Source of the DNA: Geopseudomonas aromaticivorans
GTDB lineage: Bacteria; Pseudomonadota; Gammaproteobacteria; Pseudomonadales; Pseudomonadaceae
DNA: 64,000 nucleotides
Assembly (NCBI RefSeq): GCF_019097855.1
Contig: NZ_JAHRGL010000010.1
Location: forward strand, 62,001 to 126,000
Direction: 5' to 3'
Within the stretch, counting starts at the first letter, position 1; each line of letters begins with the position of its first letter. The position numbers and the translations under genes were made by a program. The notes under the pieces are model-generated. The model was not told the DNA's origin. It saw only the letters and a list, made by a program, of their open reading frames with translations, and made no database searches. Below, one piece after another: positions 25,683 to 34,070 of this stretch.

Positions 25683-26138
25683 ATGCCCACTTCAGACCGC
25701 CCACGCTTTCGCGTCAGCGCCGACCGCCAGTCGGCCAGCCGGCGCCTGCGCTACGTGGAAACCAGCCGCCCGGATGACGGCAGCTGCACCCTCTGCCAGC
25801 TGGACGAAGAAAATCTTCCGGCGCCTGACGAGACCCCAGTCATGAGTCACAACTCCGCCGAAGACGATGCGGTCTTCGCCGAAACCAAGCTGATCGAAGC
25901 CATCGAGAACCAGATCGCCGCCGGCGAGCCGGCCGCGGCGCAGGCTACCCTCAACAAGCTGACCCTGGTCGGCTATGAACGCGCCGACGCCGTGCGCCTG
26001 ATGGCGCTGATCCTAGCCCACGAGATCGAAGGCATGTTGGCCGAAAACCGGCCGTTCGACGGCGCCGGCTACGAGCAGATGCTGCGCGCCCTGCCGGAGC
26101 TGCCGGAAGCCGTGGGCGACAGCGAAGAAGACGAATAA
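25683..26138 (+). CDS. Hypothetical protein, acidic C-terminus
   Basis: A 151-residue protein I do not recognise. The first 50 residues are polar, with a lone CTLC pair. The rest is helical, for example AETKLIEAIENQIAAGEPAAAQATLNKL, and the C-terminus is acidic (DSEEDE). An internal ATG at 25842 (MSHNSAEDDAVF) could be the true start, giving 98 residues. Neither start has a strong binding site. It lies between argH and a TIGR02647 gene. Confidence 0.7.
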   Translation: MPTSDRPRFRVSADRQSASRRLRYVETSRPDDGSCTLCQLDEENLPAPDETPVMSHNSAEDDAVFAETKLIEAIENQIAAGEPAAAQATLNKLTLVGYERADAVRLMALILAHEIEGMLAENRPFDGAGYEQMLRALPELPEAVGDSEEDE

Positions 26139-26190
26139 CAATTTCCTGCGGGTGCCACCGGCCCCCGCCCTGTCCTGCACTGGAGGCACC

Positions 26191-26427
26191 ATGAACCTGA
26201 CCCCCGAGCTGATCGCCGAACTGGAACTGCTCACCCTGTTCAACCCGGACACCACCCTGGAAGGCCTCAAGATCCATCACGACGCTGCGCCGCAGAAGAT
26301 CGCCGCCGGCCAGCGCCTGCACGCCAAGGGCCTGATCAGCGAAGCCGACGGCGGCTACCTGACCAGCCTCGGCCTGGATGCGACCGAGCAGCTGCGTACC
26401 GTGCTGACCATCCTGCAGCCGGCCTGA
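26191..26427 (+). CDS. TIGR02647 family small protein
   Basis: A 78-residue protein of unknown function restricted to Pseudomonas and relatives. MNLTPELIAELELLTLFNPDTTLEGLKIHHDA is the family start, and the C-terminal part is helical. GGAGG lies six bases before the ATG. It probably shares a transcript with the hypothetical gene 53 bases upstream. Confidence 0.82.
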   Translation: MNLTPELIAELELLTLFNPDTTLEGLKIHHDAAPQKIAAGQRLHAKGLISEADGGYLTSLGLDATEQLRTVLTILQPA

Positions 26428-26438
26428 TCGCCTCTGCC

Positions 26439-26528
26439 GTAGGGCGGAAAACGACCGCAGGTCTTTTCCACCCGCCAGCGGCACGCAGACAGGGTGGAAA
26501 ACCGCTACGCGGGTTTTCCACCCTACGC
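26439..26528. repeat. Bipartite hairpin repeat (GGGTGGAAAAC family)
   Basis: Two adjoining hairpins lie between the TIGR02647 gene and rnk. Unit A (26439-26473) pairs ggaaaacgacc-type sequence around gca. Unit B has gggtggaaaacc (26492-26503) paired with 26512-26523. The same two units occur in the opposite order and orientation at 52285-52373, and a degraded copy is at 45748-45850. This is the form of a REPIN-type element. Confidence 0.75.
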
Positions 26529-26606
26529 ATCGCGTAGCCCAGAAAGCCAACAGCCCGCGACCGGTGACCCGGCGCGGGCTGTTGGCTTTCGGCGGACGAC
26601 CGCCGC

Positions 26607-27011
26607 TCAGCGCACCTCGCCGGCTGCCTCCGGCTGATAGTCGACGCCGAGCAGGGTCAGCTGCAGGCTCTTGCCGCCCGGCACCGCCCAGTCGATGGTC
26701 TGCCCGGCCGACAGGCCGAGCAGCGCGCAGCCCACCGGCGCCAGCACCGACACGGTGCCCTCGCCCCCCGCCTCGTGCGGGTAGACCAGGGTCAGGCGGT
26801 ACTCCTTGCCGCTGGCTTCCTCGCGGCAGCGGGCGGTAGAGTTCATGGTCACCACGCCCGGCGGCACCGCGTCGAGACCGACCACGTCGGCACGGCCCAG
26901 CTCGCGCTCCAGCGCCTCGGCGGTGGGGCCGTAGTCCTCCAGGCTGTCCAGCAGCTTCTCCAGACGCTGCAGGTCGAGACGGGTGATGGTGATCGGTGGC
27001 GACAGACTCAT
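26607..27011 (-). CDS. rnk: Regulator of nucleoside diphosphate kinase
   Basis: A 134-residue Rnk, a GreA-like protein with an N-terminal coiled coil and a C-terminal FKBP-like domain. It binds RNA polymerase in E. coli and affects nucleoside diphosphate kinase levels. PPITITRLDLQRLEKLL and APVGCALLGLSAGQTIDWAVPGG are characteristic. The family start is the ATG at 27011. AAGGAG lies upstream with long spacing. The 220 bases upstream to the DUF1289 gene hold no gene that I can support. Confidence 0.92.
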   Translation of the reverse strand: MSLSPPITITRLDLQRLEKLLDSLEDYGPTAEALERELGRADVVGLDAVPPGVVTMNSTARCREEASGKEYRLTLVYPHEAGGEGTVSVLAPVGCALLGLSAGQTIDWAVPGGKSLQLTLLGVDYQPEAAGEVR

Positions 27012-27232
27012 ATGTCGACAGGGCTCCTTGGTGTGGTTCACGAAAAAGGAAAACCCCACCGGAACAGGCTGTGTGAAAACGTCGCGAACGTCGGCGAAGC
27101 AAAGCCGAAAGGGCGATCCACAGGGGACCGGCCGCTTTCAACGGCGCATCGCCCGACGCGGTGTCTTGACACAACCGGCGCAGGCGGGGTTTGTGGCGAC
27201 CATACCACAGCAAGGCTAATAGGCAAGCGCCC

Positions 27233-27442
27233 TCAGACGGCGGCCTGTCGCGCCCCGGCCCGGGCGCGGATGCGCAGACGCAAGGCGTCATCGGCACCGC
27301 GCCACTGGCGGATCTCTTCGCGCAGGCGGCCGCAGCCACGAAAGATGTCGCGCCCGTCGAGGCTGCATTCGCGCACGCAGGGCGAGGCGATACGGTCGTC
27401 GGCGTCGCGCGGCTCAGAGCGCCGCAAAGTCGACCTCGCCAC
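27233..27442 (-). CDS. DUF1289 family small protein
   Basis: About 69 residues. SPCVRECSLDGRDIFRGCGRLREEIRQW matches the DUF1289 pattern of paired cysteines followed by GCGR..EEI, but only three cysteines (22, 26, 37) are present, with phenylalanine at the usual fourth position. The start is uncertain: a GTG at 27442 lies inside the cyaY 3' end, giving a 29-base same-strand overlap, and later starts are possible. The function of the family is unknown. Confidence 0.72.
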   Translation of the reverse strand: MARSTLRRSEPRDADDRIASPCVRECSLDGRDIFRGCGRLREEIRQWRGADDALRLRIRARAGARQAAV

Positions 27443-27746
27443 CGCCCTGCTCGCGGGTCAGGCGGGTCAGCATCGCCGGCAGGGCCTCGCCGCTGCCGTC
27501 AGCGACCCAGACGCCGGCCGCCTCGTCGTAGTCGAAATGGAAGCCGCCGGAGCGCGCCGCCAGCCACAACTGGCGCAGCGGTTCCTGGCGGCTGAAGATC
27601 AGCTGGCTGCCGTTGTCGAAGCGCACGGTCAACACGCCGCCGCTGTTCTCCAGATCGACATCCAGCCCGCTGGCATCGAAGGCATCCTCGACCGCCAGTT
27701 GCAGGGCATCCACCAGGCTGTGGAAACGGGCTTCACCAAGACTCAT
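27414..27746 (-). CDS. cyaY: Frataxin homologue CyaY
   Basis: A 110-residue iron-binding protein that modulates iron-sulfur cluster assembly through IscS. It has the acidic first helix (FHSLVDALQLAVEDAFDASGLDVDLEN), then FDNGSQLIFSRQEPLRQLWLAARSGGFHFDY. The ATG at 27746 has GGAG upstream. It is divergent from lptM-lysA, as in other pseudomonads. Confidence 0.93.
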   Translation of the reverse strand: MSLGEARFHSLVDALQLAVEDAFDASGLDVDLENSGGVLTVRFDNGSQLIFSRQEPLRQLWLAARSGGFHFDYDEAAGVWVADGSGEALPAMLTRLTREQGGGEVDFAAL

Positions 27747-27833
27747 GGAGTGTTCTCCGCTCGAAGGGGGACGGGCTTGCCGGCGCTGACCAGGGCACGC
27801 GCGCAGGCCGCGCCCGCCGTGCGTCCTGGCGCA

Positions 27834-27862
27834 TAGGCAAGCCCTCGGGGGGTCGGTATACT
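27834..27862 (+). promoter_or_regulatory. Probable sigma-70 promoter of lptM-lysA
   Basis: taggca (27834-27839) and TATACT (27857-27862) are separated by 17 bases. The -10 matches five of six consensus positions and lies 35 bases before the lptM ATG. Confidence 0.5.
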
Positions 27863-27897
27863 CCGGCGCAATCGATGCTTTTACAAGGATTTCCACC

Positions 27898-28032
27898 ATG
27901 AAGCGCCTGTTGCTTCCCCTCCTTGCGCTGATCGTGCTCAGCGCCGGCCTCACCGGCTGCGGCCAGAAAGGTCCGCTGTATCTTCCGGGCGACGAAAAAG
28001 CCGGCAGCAGCAAAGACCGTTTCGAACTCTAA
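27898..28032 (+). CDS. lptM: LptM (YifL/LppL) small outer-membrane lipoprotein
   Basis: A 44-residue lipoprotein. The signal peptide [17 protein letters not shown] ends in the lipobox LTGC, with the lipidated cysteine at residue 21, followed by GQKGPLYLP, the hallmark of the family. In E. coli LptM helps the LptDE lipopolysaccharide translocon mature. AAGGA lies upstream. It starts the lysA-dapF unit, as lppL does in P. aeruginosa. Confidence 0.93.
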   Translation: MKRLLLPLLALIVLSAGLTGCGQKGPLYLPGDEKAGSSKDRFEL

Positions 28033-28086
28033 GATTCCGCCGCGTCCGCCTGCGGGCGGGCGCCCCGGCTCCCCCAGGAGGCCTGC

Positions 28087-29334
28087 ATGCACCCCTTCAA
28101 CTACCGCGACGGCCAGCTGTTCGCGGAAGGCGCGGCGTTGTCCGCGATCGCCGAGCGCTTCGGCACCCCCACCTACGTCTATTCGCGCGCCCACATCGAG
28201 GCGCAGTTCCGCGCCTACGCCGACGCGCTGGCCGGCATGCCGCACCTGGTGTGCTTCGCGGTCAAGGCCAACTCCAACCTCGGCGTGCTCAACGTCCTCG
28301 CCCGCCTCGGCGCCGGCTTCGACATCGTCTCGCTTGGCGAGCTGGAGCGCGTGCTGGCCGCTGGCGGCGAGCCGGGCAAGATCGTCTTCTCCGGCGTCGG
28401 CAAGAGCCGCGACGACATGCGCCGCGCCCTCGAGGTCGGCGTGCACTGCTTCAACGTCGAGTCCGACGTCGAACTGGAGCGCCTGCAGGCCGTGGCCGCC
28501 GAGCTGGGCGTCAAGGCGCCGGTGTCGCTGCGGGTCAATCCCGACGTCGACGCGCAGACCCACCCGTACATCTCCACCGGCCTCAAGGAGAACAAGTTCG
28601 GCGTCAGCATCGACGTCGCCGAACGGGTCTACGCCCGCGCGGCCGAACTGCCGAACCTGGACGTGATCGGCGTCGACTGCCACATCGGCTCGCAGCTGAC
28701 CCAGCTCGAGCCGTTCCTCGACGCCCTCGAGCGCCTGCTGGCGCTGGTCGACCGCCTGGCCGCGCGCGGCATCCACATCAAGCACCTCGACCTCGGTGGC
28801 GGCCTCGGCGTGCGCTACCGCGACGAGGAGCCGCCGCTGGCCGGCGACTACATCCAGGCAGTACGCGCGCGCCTGGCCGGCCGCGCGCTGGCCCTGGTGT
28901 TCGAGCCGGGCCGCTCGATCGTCGCCAACGCCGGCGTGCTGCTGACCCGCGTCGAGTACCTCAAGCACACCGAGCACAAGGACTTCGCGGTGATCGACGC
29001 GGCGATGAACGACCTGATCCGCCCGGCGCTGTACCAGGCCTGGATGGACATCGTGCCGGTGCAGCCGCGTCAGGGCGAAGCCCGCCGCTACGACCTGGTC
29101 GGGCCGATCTGCGAGACCGGCGACTTCCTAGGCAAGGACCGCGAGCTGGTGCTGGCCGAAGGCGACCTGCTGGCCGTGCGCTCGGCCGGCGCCTACGGTT
29201 TCGTGATGAGCTCCAACTACAACACCCGCGGCCGCGCCGCCGAGGTGCTGGTGGATGGCGAGCAGGTGCACCTGGTGCGCCGTCGCGAGAGCATCGAAGA
29301 GCTGTACGCCGGCGAAAGCCTGCTGCCCAACTGA
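28087..29334 (+). CDS. lysA: Diaminopimelate decarboxylase
   Basis: A 415-residue PLP-dependent enzyme that converts meso-diaminopimelate to lysine. The Schiff-base lysine is in [13 protein letters not shown]. The glycine-rich phosphate-binding region is [11 protein letters not shown]. The C-terminal substrate site has [14 protein letters not shown]. The ATG follows an AGGAGG. It sits in a unit with lptM and dapF, all in the diaminopimelate branch or cell envelope. Confidence 0.98.
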   Translation: MHPFNYRDGQLFAEGAALSAIAERFGTPTYVYSRAHIEAQFRAYADALAGMPHLVCFAVKANSNLGVLNVLARLGAGFDIVSLGELERVLAAGGEPGKIVFSGVGKSRDDMRRALEVGVHCFNVESDVELERLQAVAAELGVKAPVSLRVNPDVDAQTHPYISTGLKENKFGVSIDVAERVYARAAELPNLDVIGVDCHIGSQLTQLEPFLDALERLLALVDRLAARGIHIKHLDLGGGLGVRYRDEEPPLAGDYIQAVRARLAGRALALVFEPGRSIVANAGVLLTRVEYLKHTEHKDFAVIDAAMNDLIRPALYQAWMDIVPVQPRQGEARRYDLVGPICETGDFLGKDRELVLAEGDLLAVRSAGAYGFVMSSNYNTRGRAAEVLVDGEQVHLVRRRESIEELYAGESLLPN

Positions 29335-29347
29335 TCCGGAGGCAGGC

Positions 29348-30178
29348 ATGTTGCTGCGTTTCACCAAGATGCACGGGCTGGGCAATGACTTCATGGTCCT
29401 CGACCTGGTCAGCCAGCACGCCCACATCCAGCCCAAGCACGCCCGCCAGTGGGGCGACCGCCACACCGGCGTCGGCTTCGACCAGTTGCTGATCGTCGAG
29501 CCGCCGAGCCGCCCGGATGTGGACTTCCGCTACCGCATCTTCAATGCCGACGGCTCCGAGGTGGAGCAGTGCGGCAACGGCGCGCGCTGCTTCGCCCGCT
29601 TCGTCATCGACAAGCGCCTGACCGCGAAGAAATCCATCCGCGTCGAGACCAAGAGCGGCGTGATCGAACTGAACCTGCGCAGCGACGGACAGATCACCGT
29701 GGACATGGGCGCGCCGCGCCTGGAGCCTGCGGAGATTCCCTTCGTCGCCCCGGAAGCCGCCGTCAGCTACGCGGTCGAGGTCGGCGGGCACACCGTCGAG
29801 CTGGCCGCGGTGTCGATGGGCAACCCGCACGGCGTGCTGCGCGTCGACGACGTCGACCGCGCGCCGGTGCACGAACTGGGGGCGCAGCTGGAAATCCATC
29901 CGCGCTTCCCGCAGAAGGCCAACATCGGCTTCCTGCAGGTGGTCGACGCCCACCATGCGCGCCTGCGCGTGTGGGAACGCGGCTGCGGCGAGACCCAGGC
30001 CTGCGGCACCGGCGCCTGCGCCGCCGCGGTGGCCGGCATCCGGCAGGGCTGGCTGCAGACGCCGGTGCAGATCGAGCTGCCCGGCGGCAAGCTGTCCATC
30101 GAGTGGGCCGGCCCCGGCCAGCCGGTACTGATGACCGGCCCGGCGGTGCGCGTGTTCGAAGGCCAGGTGCGCCTGTGA
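29348..30178 (+). CDS. dapF: Diaminopimelate epimerase
   Basis: A 276-residue PLP-independent epimerase that interconverts LL- and meso-diaminopimelate. The two catalytic cysteines are in [11 protein letters not shown] and [10 protein letters not shown]. The start [19 protein letters not shown] at 29348 lies 13 bases after lysA. Its stop overlaps the GTG start of the next gene. Confidence 0.98.
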   Translation: MLLRFTKMHGLGNDFMVLDLVSQHAHIQPKHARQWGDRHTGVGFDQLLIVEPPSRPDVDFRYRIFNADGSEVEQCGNGARCFARFVIDKRLTAKKSIRVETKSGVIELNLRSDGQITVDMGAPRLEPAEIPFVAPEAAVSYAVEVGGHTVELAAVSMGNPHGVLRVDDVDRAPVHELGAQLEIHPRFPQKANIGFLQVVDAHHARLRVWERGCGETQACGTGACAAAVAGIRQGWLQTPVQIELPGGKLSIEWAGPGQPVLMTGPAVRVFEGQVRL

Positions 30179-30870
30179 GCGGGCCGGCGGACGTGCCGGA
30201 GCTAGACGCCGAACAGGTCGCCGCCTGGCTGGCGGCGCACCCGCAGTTCTTCGCCGGCCGCGACGAGCTGCTCGCCGAACTGTTCGTCCCGCACGAGGCC
30301 GGTCACGCGGTGTCGCTGGTGGCGCGCCAGCTGTGCCTGCTGCGCGAGCGCAACCACGAGCTGCGTCTGCGCCTGACCCAGCTGATGGACATCGCCCGCG
30401 ACAACGACCGCCTGTTCGAGCGCACCCGCCGGCTGATCATCCAGCTGCTCGACGCCGACAGCCTCGAGGAGCTGGTGGCCGCAGTGGAGGACAGCCTGCG
30501 CCACGACTTCCAGGTGCCCTTCGTCAGCCTGCTGCTGTTCAGTGACAACCCGCCGAACGTCGGCCGCTGGGTCAGCCCGCAGCAGGCGCAGCAGGCGGTC
30601 GGCGCCCTGCTCGCCGGCAACAAGACCGTCTGCGGCGTGCTGCGCGCCGAGGAGCTGGCCTTCCTGTTCCCTGCCGAGGCCGGCAGCCAGATCGGCTCGG
30701 CCGCGGTGGCCGTGCTCGACCATCAGGGCCTGCACGGCGTGCTGGCCCTCGGCAGCCCCGATCCACAGCACTACAAGAGTTCGCTGGGCACGGTGTTCCT
30801 CGGCCACGTCGCGGAAATCATCGCCCGCGTGCTGCCGCGCCTGGTGCCGACCCTGCGCCCGGTGCGCTGA
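30175..30870 (+). CDS. DUF484 family GAF-like protein
   Basis: A 231-residue cytoplasmic protein with an N-terminal helical part ([29 protein letters not shown]) and a GAF-like domain. It is conserved between dapF and xerC in gammaproteobacteria, and its function is unknown. The GTG start overlaps the dapF stop (GTGA), so translation is probably coupled. Confidence 0.88.
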   Translation: MSGPADVPELDAEQVAAWLAAHPQFFAGRDELLAELFVPHEAGHAVSLVARQLCLLRERNHELRLRLTQLMDIARDNDRLFERTRRLIIQLLDADSLEELVAAVEDSLRHDFQVPFVSLLLFSDNPPNVGRWVSPQQAQQAVGALLAGNKTVCGVLRAEELAFLFPAEAGSQIGSAAVAVLDHQGLHGVLALGSPDPQHYKSSLGTVFLGHVAEIIARVLPRLVPTLRPVR

Positions 30871-30882
30871 ACACGCCACCGA

Positions 30883-30910
30883 GCGTTCCCACGCGCCTGC
30901 GTGGGAGCGC
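30883..30910. repeat. GCGTTCCCACGC hairpin (REP-like)
   Basis: gcgttcccacgc (30883-30894) pairs with 30899-30910 with a single G-T mismatch around gcct. It lies between the DUF484 gene and xerC and resembles common Pseudomonas REP hairpins. It may modulate read-through into xerC. Confidence 0.6.
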
Positions 30911-30964
30911 CGCCCGGGACGCACCGCGCCCCTGCCAGAATCACGCGCGCCACGGGAGTCTCCC

Positions 30965-31897
30965 ATGCAAAGCGAACTGGACGCCTACCTCGAACATCTG
31001 CGCAGCGAGCGCCAGCTGTCGGCGCACAGCCTCGCCGGCTACCGCCGCGACCTCGACAAGCTGCTCGCCCTGTTGCACGAGGCCGGCCTGCAGCGCTGGG
31101 CACAGCTGGACGGCCGCCAGCTGCGCCGCCTGCTCGCCAGCCTGCACCGCCAGGGCCTGGCGCCGTCCAGCCTGGCGCGCTTCCTCTCCGCGGTGCGCGG
31201 GCTGTACCGCTACCTGATCCGCGAAGGTCATTGCCAGCACGATCCCAGCGCCGGCCTGCGTCCGCCCAAGGGCGAGCAGCGCCTGCCGAAGCTGCTCGAC
31301 ACCGACCGCGCCCAGCAGCTGCTGGAGGGCGCGACGACGGGCGACTTCCTCGCCTGCCGCGACCAGGCCATGCTCGAACTGTTCTATTCCTCCGGCCTGC
31401 GCCTGTCCGAGCTGACCGGACTGGACCTGCCGCAGCTGGATCTCGCCGCCGGCCTGGTGCGGGTGCTCGGCAAGGGCAGCAAGGTGCGCGAGCTGCCGGT
31501 CGGCCGCAAGGCGCGCGCGGCGCTGCAGGCCTGGCTGGTGCTGCGCCAGGGCGTGGCCGTCGACCAGGCGCTGTTCATCGGCCAGCGCGGCCAGCGCCTG
31601 AGCCCGCGGGCGATCCAGCTGCGCGTGCGCCAGGCCGGCGTGCGCGAGCTGGGCCAGCACCTGCACCCGCACATGCTGCGCCACAGCTTCGCCAGCCATC
31701 TGCTCGAATCGTCCCAGGACCTGCGAGCGGTGCAGGAGCTGCTCGGCCATGCCGACATCGGCACCACGCAGATCTACACCCACCTGGACTTCCAGCACCT
31801 GGCCAAGGTCTACGACCAGGCCCACCCGCGCGCGCACCGGCGTCCTGCCGCCGCACCCGCTGCCAACGCCGCGGACGACGATCCGACGGTAGAATGA
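30965..31897 (+). CDS. xerC: Tyrosine recombinase XerC
   Basis: A 310-residue tyrosine recombinase that resolves chromosome dimers at dif together with XerD. The N-terminal SAM-like domain is [19 protein letters not shown]. The catalytic residues are R in [22 protein letters not shown] and the tyrosine in [14 protein letters not shown]. The protein has a 20-residue Ala/Pro tail. The 94-base gap upstream holds a hairpin repeat. Confidence 0.95.
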   Translation: MQSELDAYLEHLRSERQLSAHSLAGYRRDLDKLLALLHEAGLQRWAQLDGRQLRRLLASLHRQGLAPSSLARFLSAVRGLYRYLIREGHCQHDPSAGLRPPKGEQRLPKLLDTDRAQQLLEGATTGDFLACRDQAMLELFYSSGLRLSELTGLDLPQLDLAAGLVRVLGKGSKVRELPVGRKARAALQAWLVLRQGVAVDQALFIGQRGQRLSPRAIQLRVRQAGVRELGQHLHPHMLRHSFASHLLESSQDLRAVQELLGHADIGTTQIYTHLDFQHLAKVYDQAHPRAHRRPAAAPAANAADDDPTVE

Positions 31898-31946
31898 CCC
31901 CGTTGACCGGACCACTCGGTCAAGCCCATCCCAGCGGAGACGCCCC

Positions 31947-32651
31947 GTGACCCTGCGCCTGATCACCTTCGACCTCGACGACACCCTGTGGGATGCCCCG
32001 CCGGTGCTGCAGGCGGCCGAAGCCGCGCTGCAACGCTGGCTGGCGGAGTACGCGCCGCGCCTGGACGACCAGGCGGGCAGCCGATACCGCAGCAATCGCC
32101 AGTGGCTGCTGGAGCAGGAGCCGGCGCTCAAGGGACGCATCAGCGAACTGCGCCAGCGGGCGCTGCAGCGCAGCTTGCAGCAGGCCGGCTATGCCGATGC
32201 GCAGGCCGCGCAGCTGGCCGCGGCGGCCTTCGCGCACTTCCTCGCCGCGCGCCAGCAGGTGGCCCTGTTTCCCGAGGTGCGCCCGACCCTGGAGCGCCTG
32301 GCCGGGCAGTTCAGCCTGGGCGTACTGACCAATGGCAACGCCGACGTGCAGCGCATCGGCATCGCCGGCTACTTCCGCTTTGCCTTCACGGCCGAGCAGC
32401 TCGGCGTGAGCAAGCCCGACCCGCGCGCCTTCCAGGCCGTGCTCGCCCACGCTGGCGTCGAGGCGGCACAGGCCGTGCACATCGGCGACCATCCGGATGA
32501 CGACATCCACGGCGCCCAGGCCGCCGGCATACGCGCCGTGTGGGTCAATCCGCAGGGCAAGCCGTGGAGCGGCGCCCGGGCGCCGGACGCGCAGGTCGCC
32601 AACCTGGCCGAGCTGCCGGCCCTGCTGGCGCGCTGGCAGCGCGGCCACTGA
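31947..32651 (+). CDS. HAD superfamily hydrolase
   Basis: A 234-residue phosphatase-like protein. Motif I is FDLDDTLWD, motif II is LTNGNAD, the motif III lysine is in GVSKPDP, and motif IV is HIGDHPDDD. In this chromosomal position gammaproteobacteria usually carry yigB, a flavin mononucleotide and sugar phosphate phosphatase. The GTG start has GGAGA upstream. Followed after 7 bases by a CPBP protease gene. Confidence 0.88.
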   Translation: MTLRLITFDLDDTLWDAPPVLQAAEAALQRWLAEYAPRLDDQAGSRYRSNRQWLLEQEPALKGRISELRQRALQRSLQQAGYADAQAAQLAAAAFAHFLAARQQVALFPEVRPTLERLAGQFSLGVLTNGNADVQRIGIAGYFRFAFTAEQLGVSKPDPRAFQAVLAHAGVEAAQAVHIGDHPDDDIHGAQAAGIRAVWVNPQGKPWSGARAPDAQVANLAELPALLARWQRGH

Positions 32652-32658
32652 CCGCGGA

Positions 32659-33456
32659 ATGCGCGCCGCCGCCAGCCAGACACCCGGCGCAGTAACGCGC
32701 GCCGGTCGGTACCCCCTCCTGCTGCCGGCGCTGACGCTGCTCGTCGGACTGCTCGCCGGCGGCGTCCAGCTGCCGGGGCTGCTGCTCGGCGCGCTGTTCG
32801 TCCTCTGGGTACTGCATGGCCAGTCCTGCCTGCGCTACGGCCTGTGGCTGGGCGTCACCCTGGGCGCCGGCCTGGCGCTGGCCGGCCACCTGCTGCCCGG
32901 CTTCACCCCGCTGCCGCTGAGCGAGGCGCGGACGATCAGCGCGGATGCGGCGCCCTACGTCGTGCGCCTGCACTGGGACAAGCTGCTGCTGGGCGCCACC
33001 CTGCTGGCCTGGTGGTGGCGCCGACCGCGTCCGCCGCAGGCCCGCCCGCTGCCGGCCTGGCGCTGTGCGCTGGCCACCCTGCTGGCGGTGCCGGCGCTGG
33101 CGCTGGCCCTCGGCGTGGTGGCCTGGCAGCCGAAATGGCCGGCCGAGCTGGCCGTCTGGCTGGCGGTGAATCTCGCCGTCACCGCGCTGGCCGAGGAGCT
33201 GCTGTTTCGCGGCCTGCTGCAGGGCGCGCTGGTCGCCCGCCTCGGCGCCGCCCGCGGCATCGGCCTGGGCGCCGCGCTGTTCGGCCTGGCCCATGCGCCG
33301 TTCAGCCTGCCGTTCGCCCTGGTCGCCGGCGTGGCCGGGCTGGGCTATGGCTGGGTCCTGCAGCTGTCCGGACGGCTGTACGCCGCGCTGCTGCTGCATG
33401 GGGCGGTCAACCTGCTGCACTTCCTGCTGCTCAGCTACCCGCTGCGCTTGGGCTGA
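32659..33456 (+). CDS. CPBP family intramembrane metalloprotease
   Basis: A 265-residue protein with about seven membrane segments. The three CPBP/Abi motifs are ALAEELLFRG, GLAHAPFS and LLLHGAVNLLHF, which carry the catalytic glutamates and histidines. The substrate is unknown. It follows the HAD gene closely and is probably co-transcribed. It converges on sutA. Confidence 0.85.
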   Translation: MRAAASQTPGAVTRAGRYPLLLPALTLLVGLLAGGVQLPGLLLGALFVLWVLHGQSCLRYGLWLGVTLGAGLALAGHLLPGFTPLPLSEARTISADAAPYVVRLHWDKLLLGATLLAWWWRRPRPPQARPLPAWRCALATLLAVPALALALGVVAWQPKWPAELAVWLAVNLAVTALAEELLFRGLLQGALVARLGAARGIGLGAALFGLAHAPFSLPFALVAGVAGLGYGWVLQLSGRLYAALLLHGAVNLLHFLLLSYPLRLG

Positions 33457-33480
33457 ACGGCCAGCCGCCGCAGAAATGAA

Positions 33481-33506
33481 AAGGGCGACCCCGAGGGGTC
33501 GCCCTT
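33481..33506 (-). terminator. Terminator of sutA
   Basis: aagggcgacccc (33481-33492) pairs with 33495-33506. On the minus strand the stem ends in CTTTTCATTTC, and it lies 24 bases past the sutA stop. It may also slow transcription from the CPBP gene. Confidence 0.75.
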
Positions 33507-33530
33507 GCGCCAGCCAGCGATCGAAAGCGA

Positions 33531-33842
33531 TCAGATGGGGCGGCTGCCGTATTTGCTGTCCGGCTTTTTGGGCGGATCGGCAACCACGTTGGATTCGACT
33601 TCCTGCACCTTGCCGCCACGGGCCAGGAACTCTTCCATCGCCCGGGCCAGTGCATCGCGCTCTTTCTGCTTGGCCTCGATCGATGGCAGCTCTTCCGGCT
33701 CGGCTTCCTTCTTGCCCTTCTTGACTACCGGAGCGGCCACCTCGTCGTCCGCATCGCCGTCATCATCCGGCGCGGCACCCAGCTCCTCTTCAGCCTCCTC
33801 GGCACCTTCCAGCTCGTCTTGTTCCAGATCTTCGTCGCTCAT
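33531..33842 (-). CDS. sutA: SutA, RNA polymerase-binding regulator of slow growth
   Basis: A 103-residue, highly acidic protein with a disordered N-terminus (MSDEDLEQDELEGAEEAEEELG) and a short conserved helix (IEAKQKERDALARAMEEFLARGGKVQEV), ending DSKYGSRPI. SutA binds the beta subunit of RNA polymerase in P. aeruginosa and shifts transcription in slow-growing cells. The position next to the amtB genes is the same as in P. aeruginosa. Confidence 0.9.
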   Translation of the reverse strand: MSDEDLEQDELEGAEEAEEELGAAPDDDGDADDEVAAPVVKKGKKEAEPEELPSIEAKQKERDALARAMEEFLARGGKVQEVESNVVADPPKKPDSKYGSRPI

Positions 33843-34003
33843 GATGAAACCCCATGGTGCAGCAAAACAGGTTGGTTATGGCCCGGCAGCGTCGCGTGTC
33901 TGCGCCGCCGGTGCAAGCATTGATGGGCTCGCCACGGATGCCGCCGAGCGGCACGGGCAGGCAAGGCTGATAGCCCATTCGCGCGCATTCTAGCGCGGCG
34001 CCA

Positions 34004-34032
34004 GAAAAAGCAAAGGGCGCCTGACGGCGCCC
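34004..34032 (-). terminator. Terminator of the glnK-amtB-amtB2 unit
   Basis: ggcgccc (34026-34032) pairs with gggcgcc (34015-34021) around a 4-base loop. On the minus strand this is followed by TTTGCTTTTT. It lies 38 bases past the amtB2 stop. Confidence 0.75.
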
Positions 34033-34070
34033 CATGCATTCAAGCAGATACTTTGCGCAACGCCAGCCGC

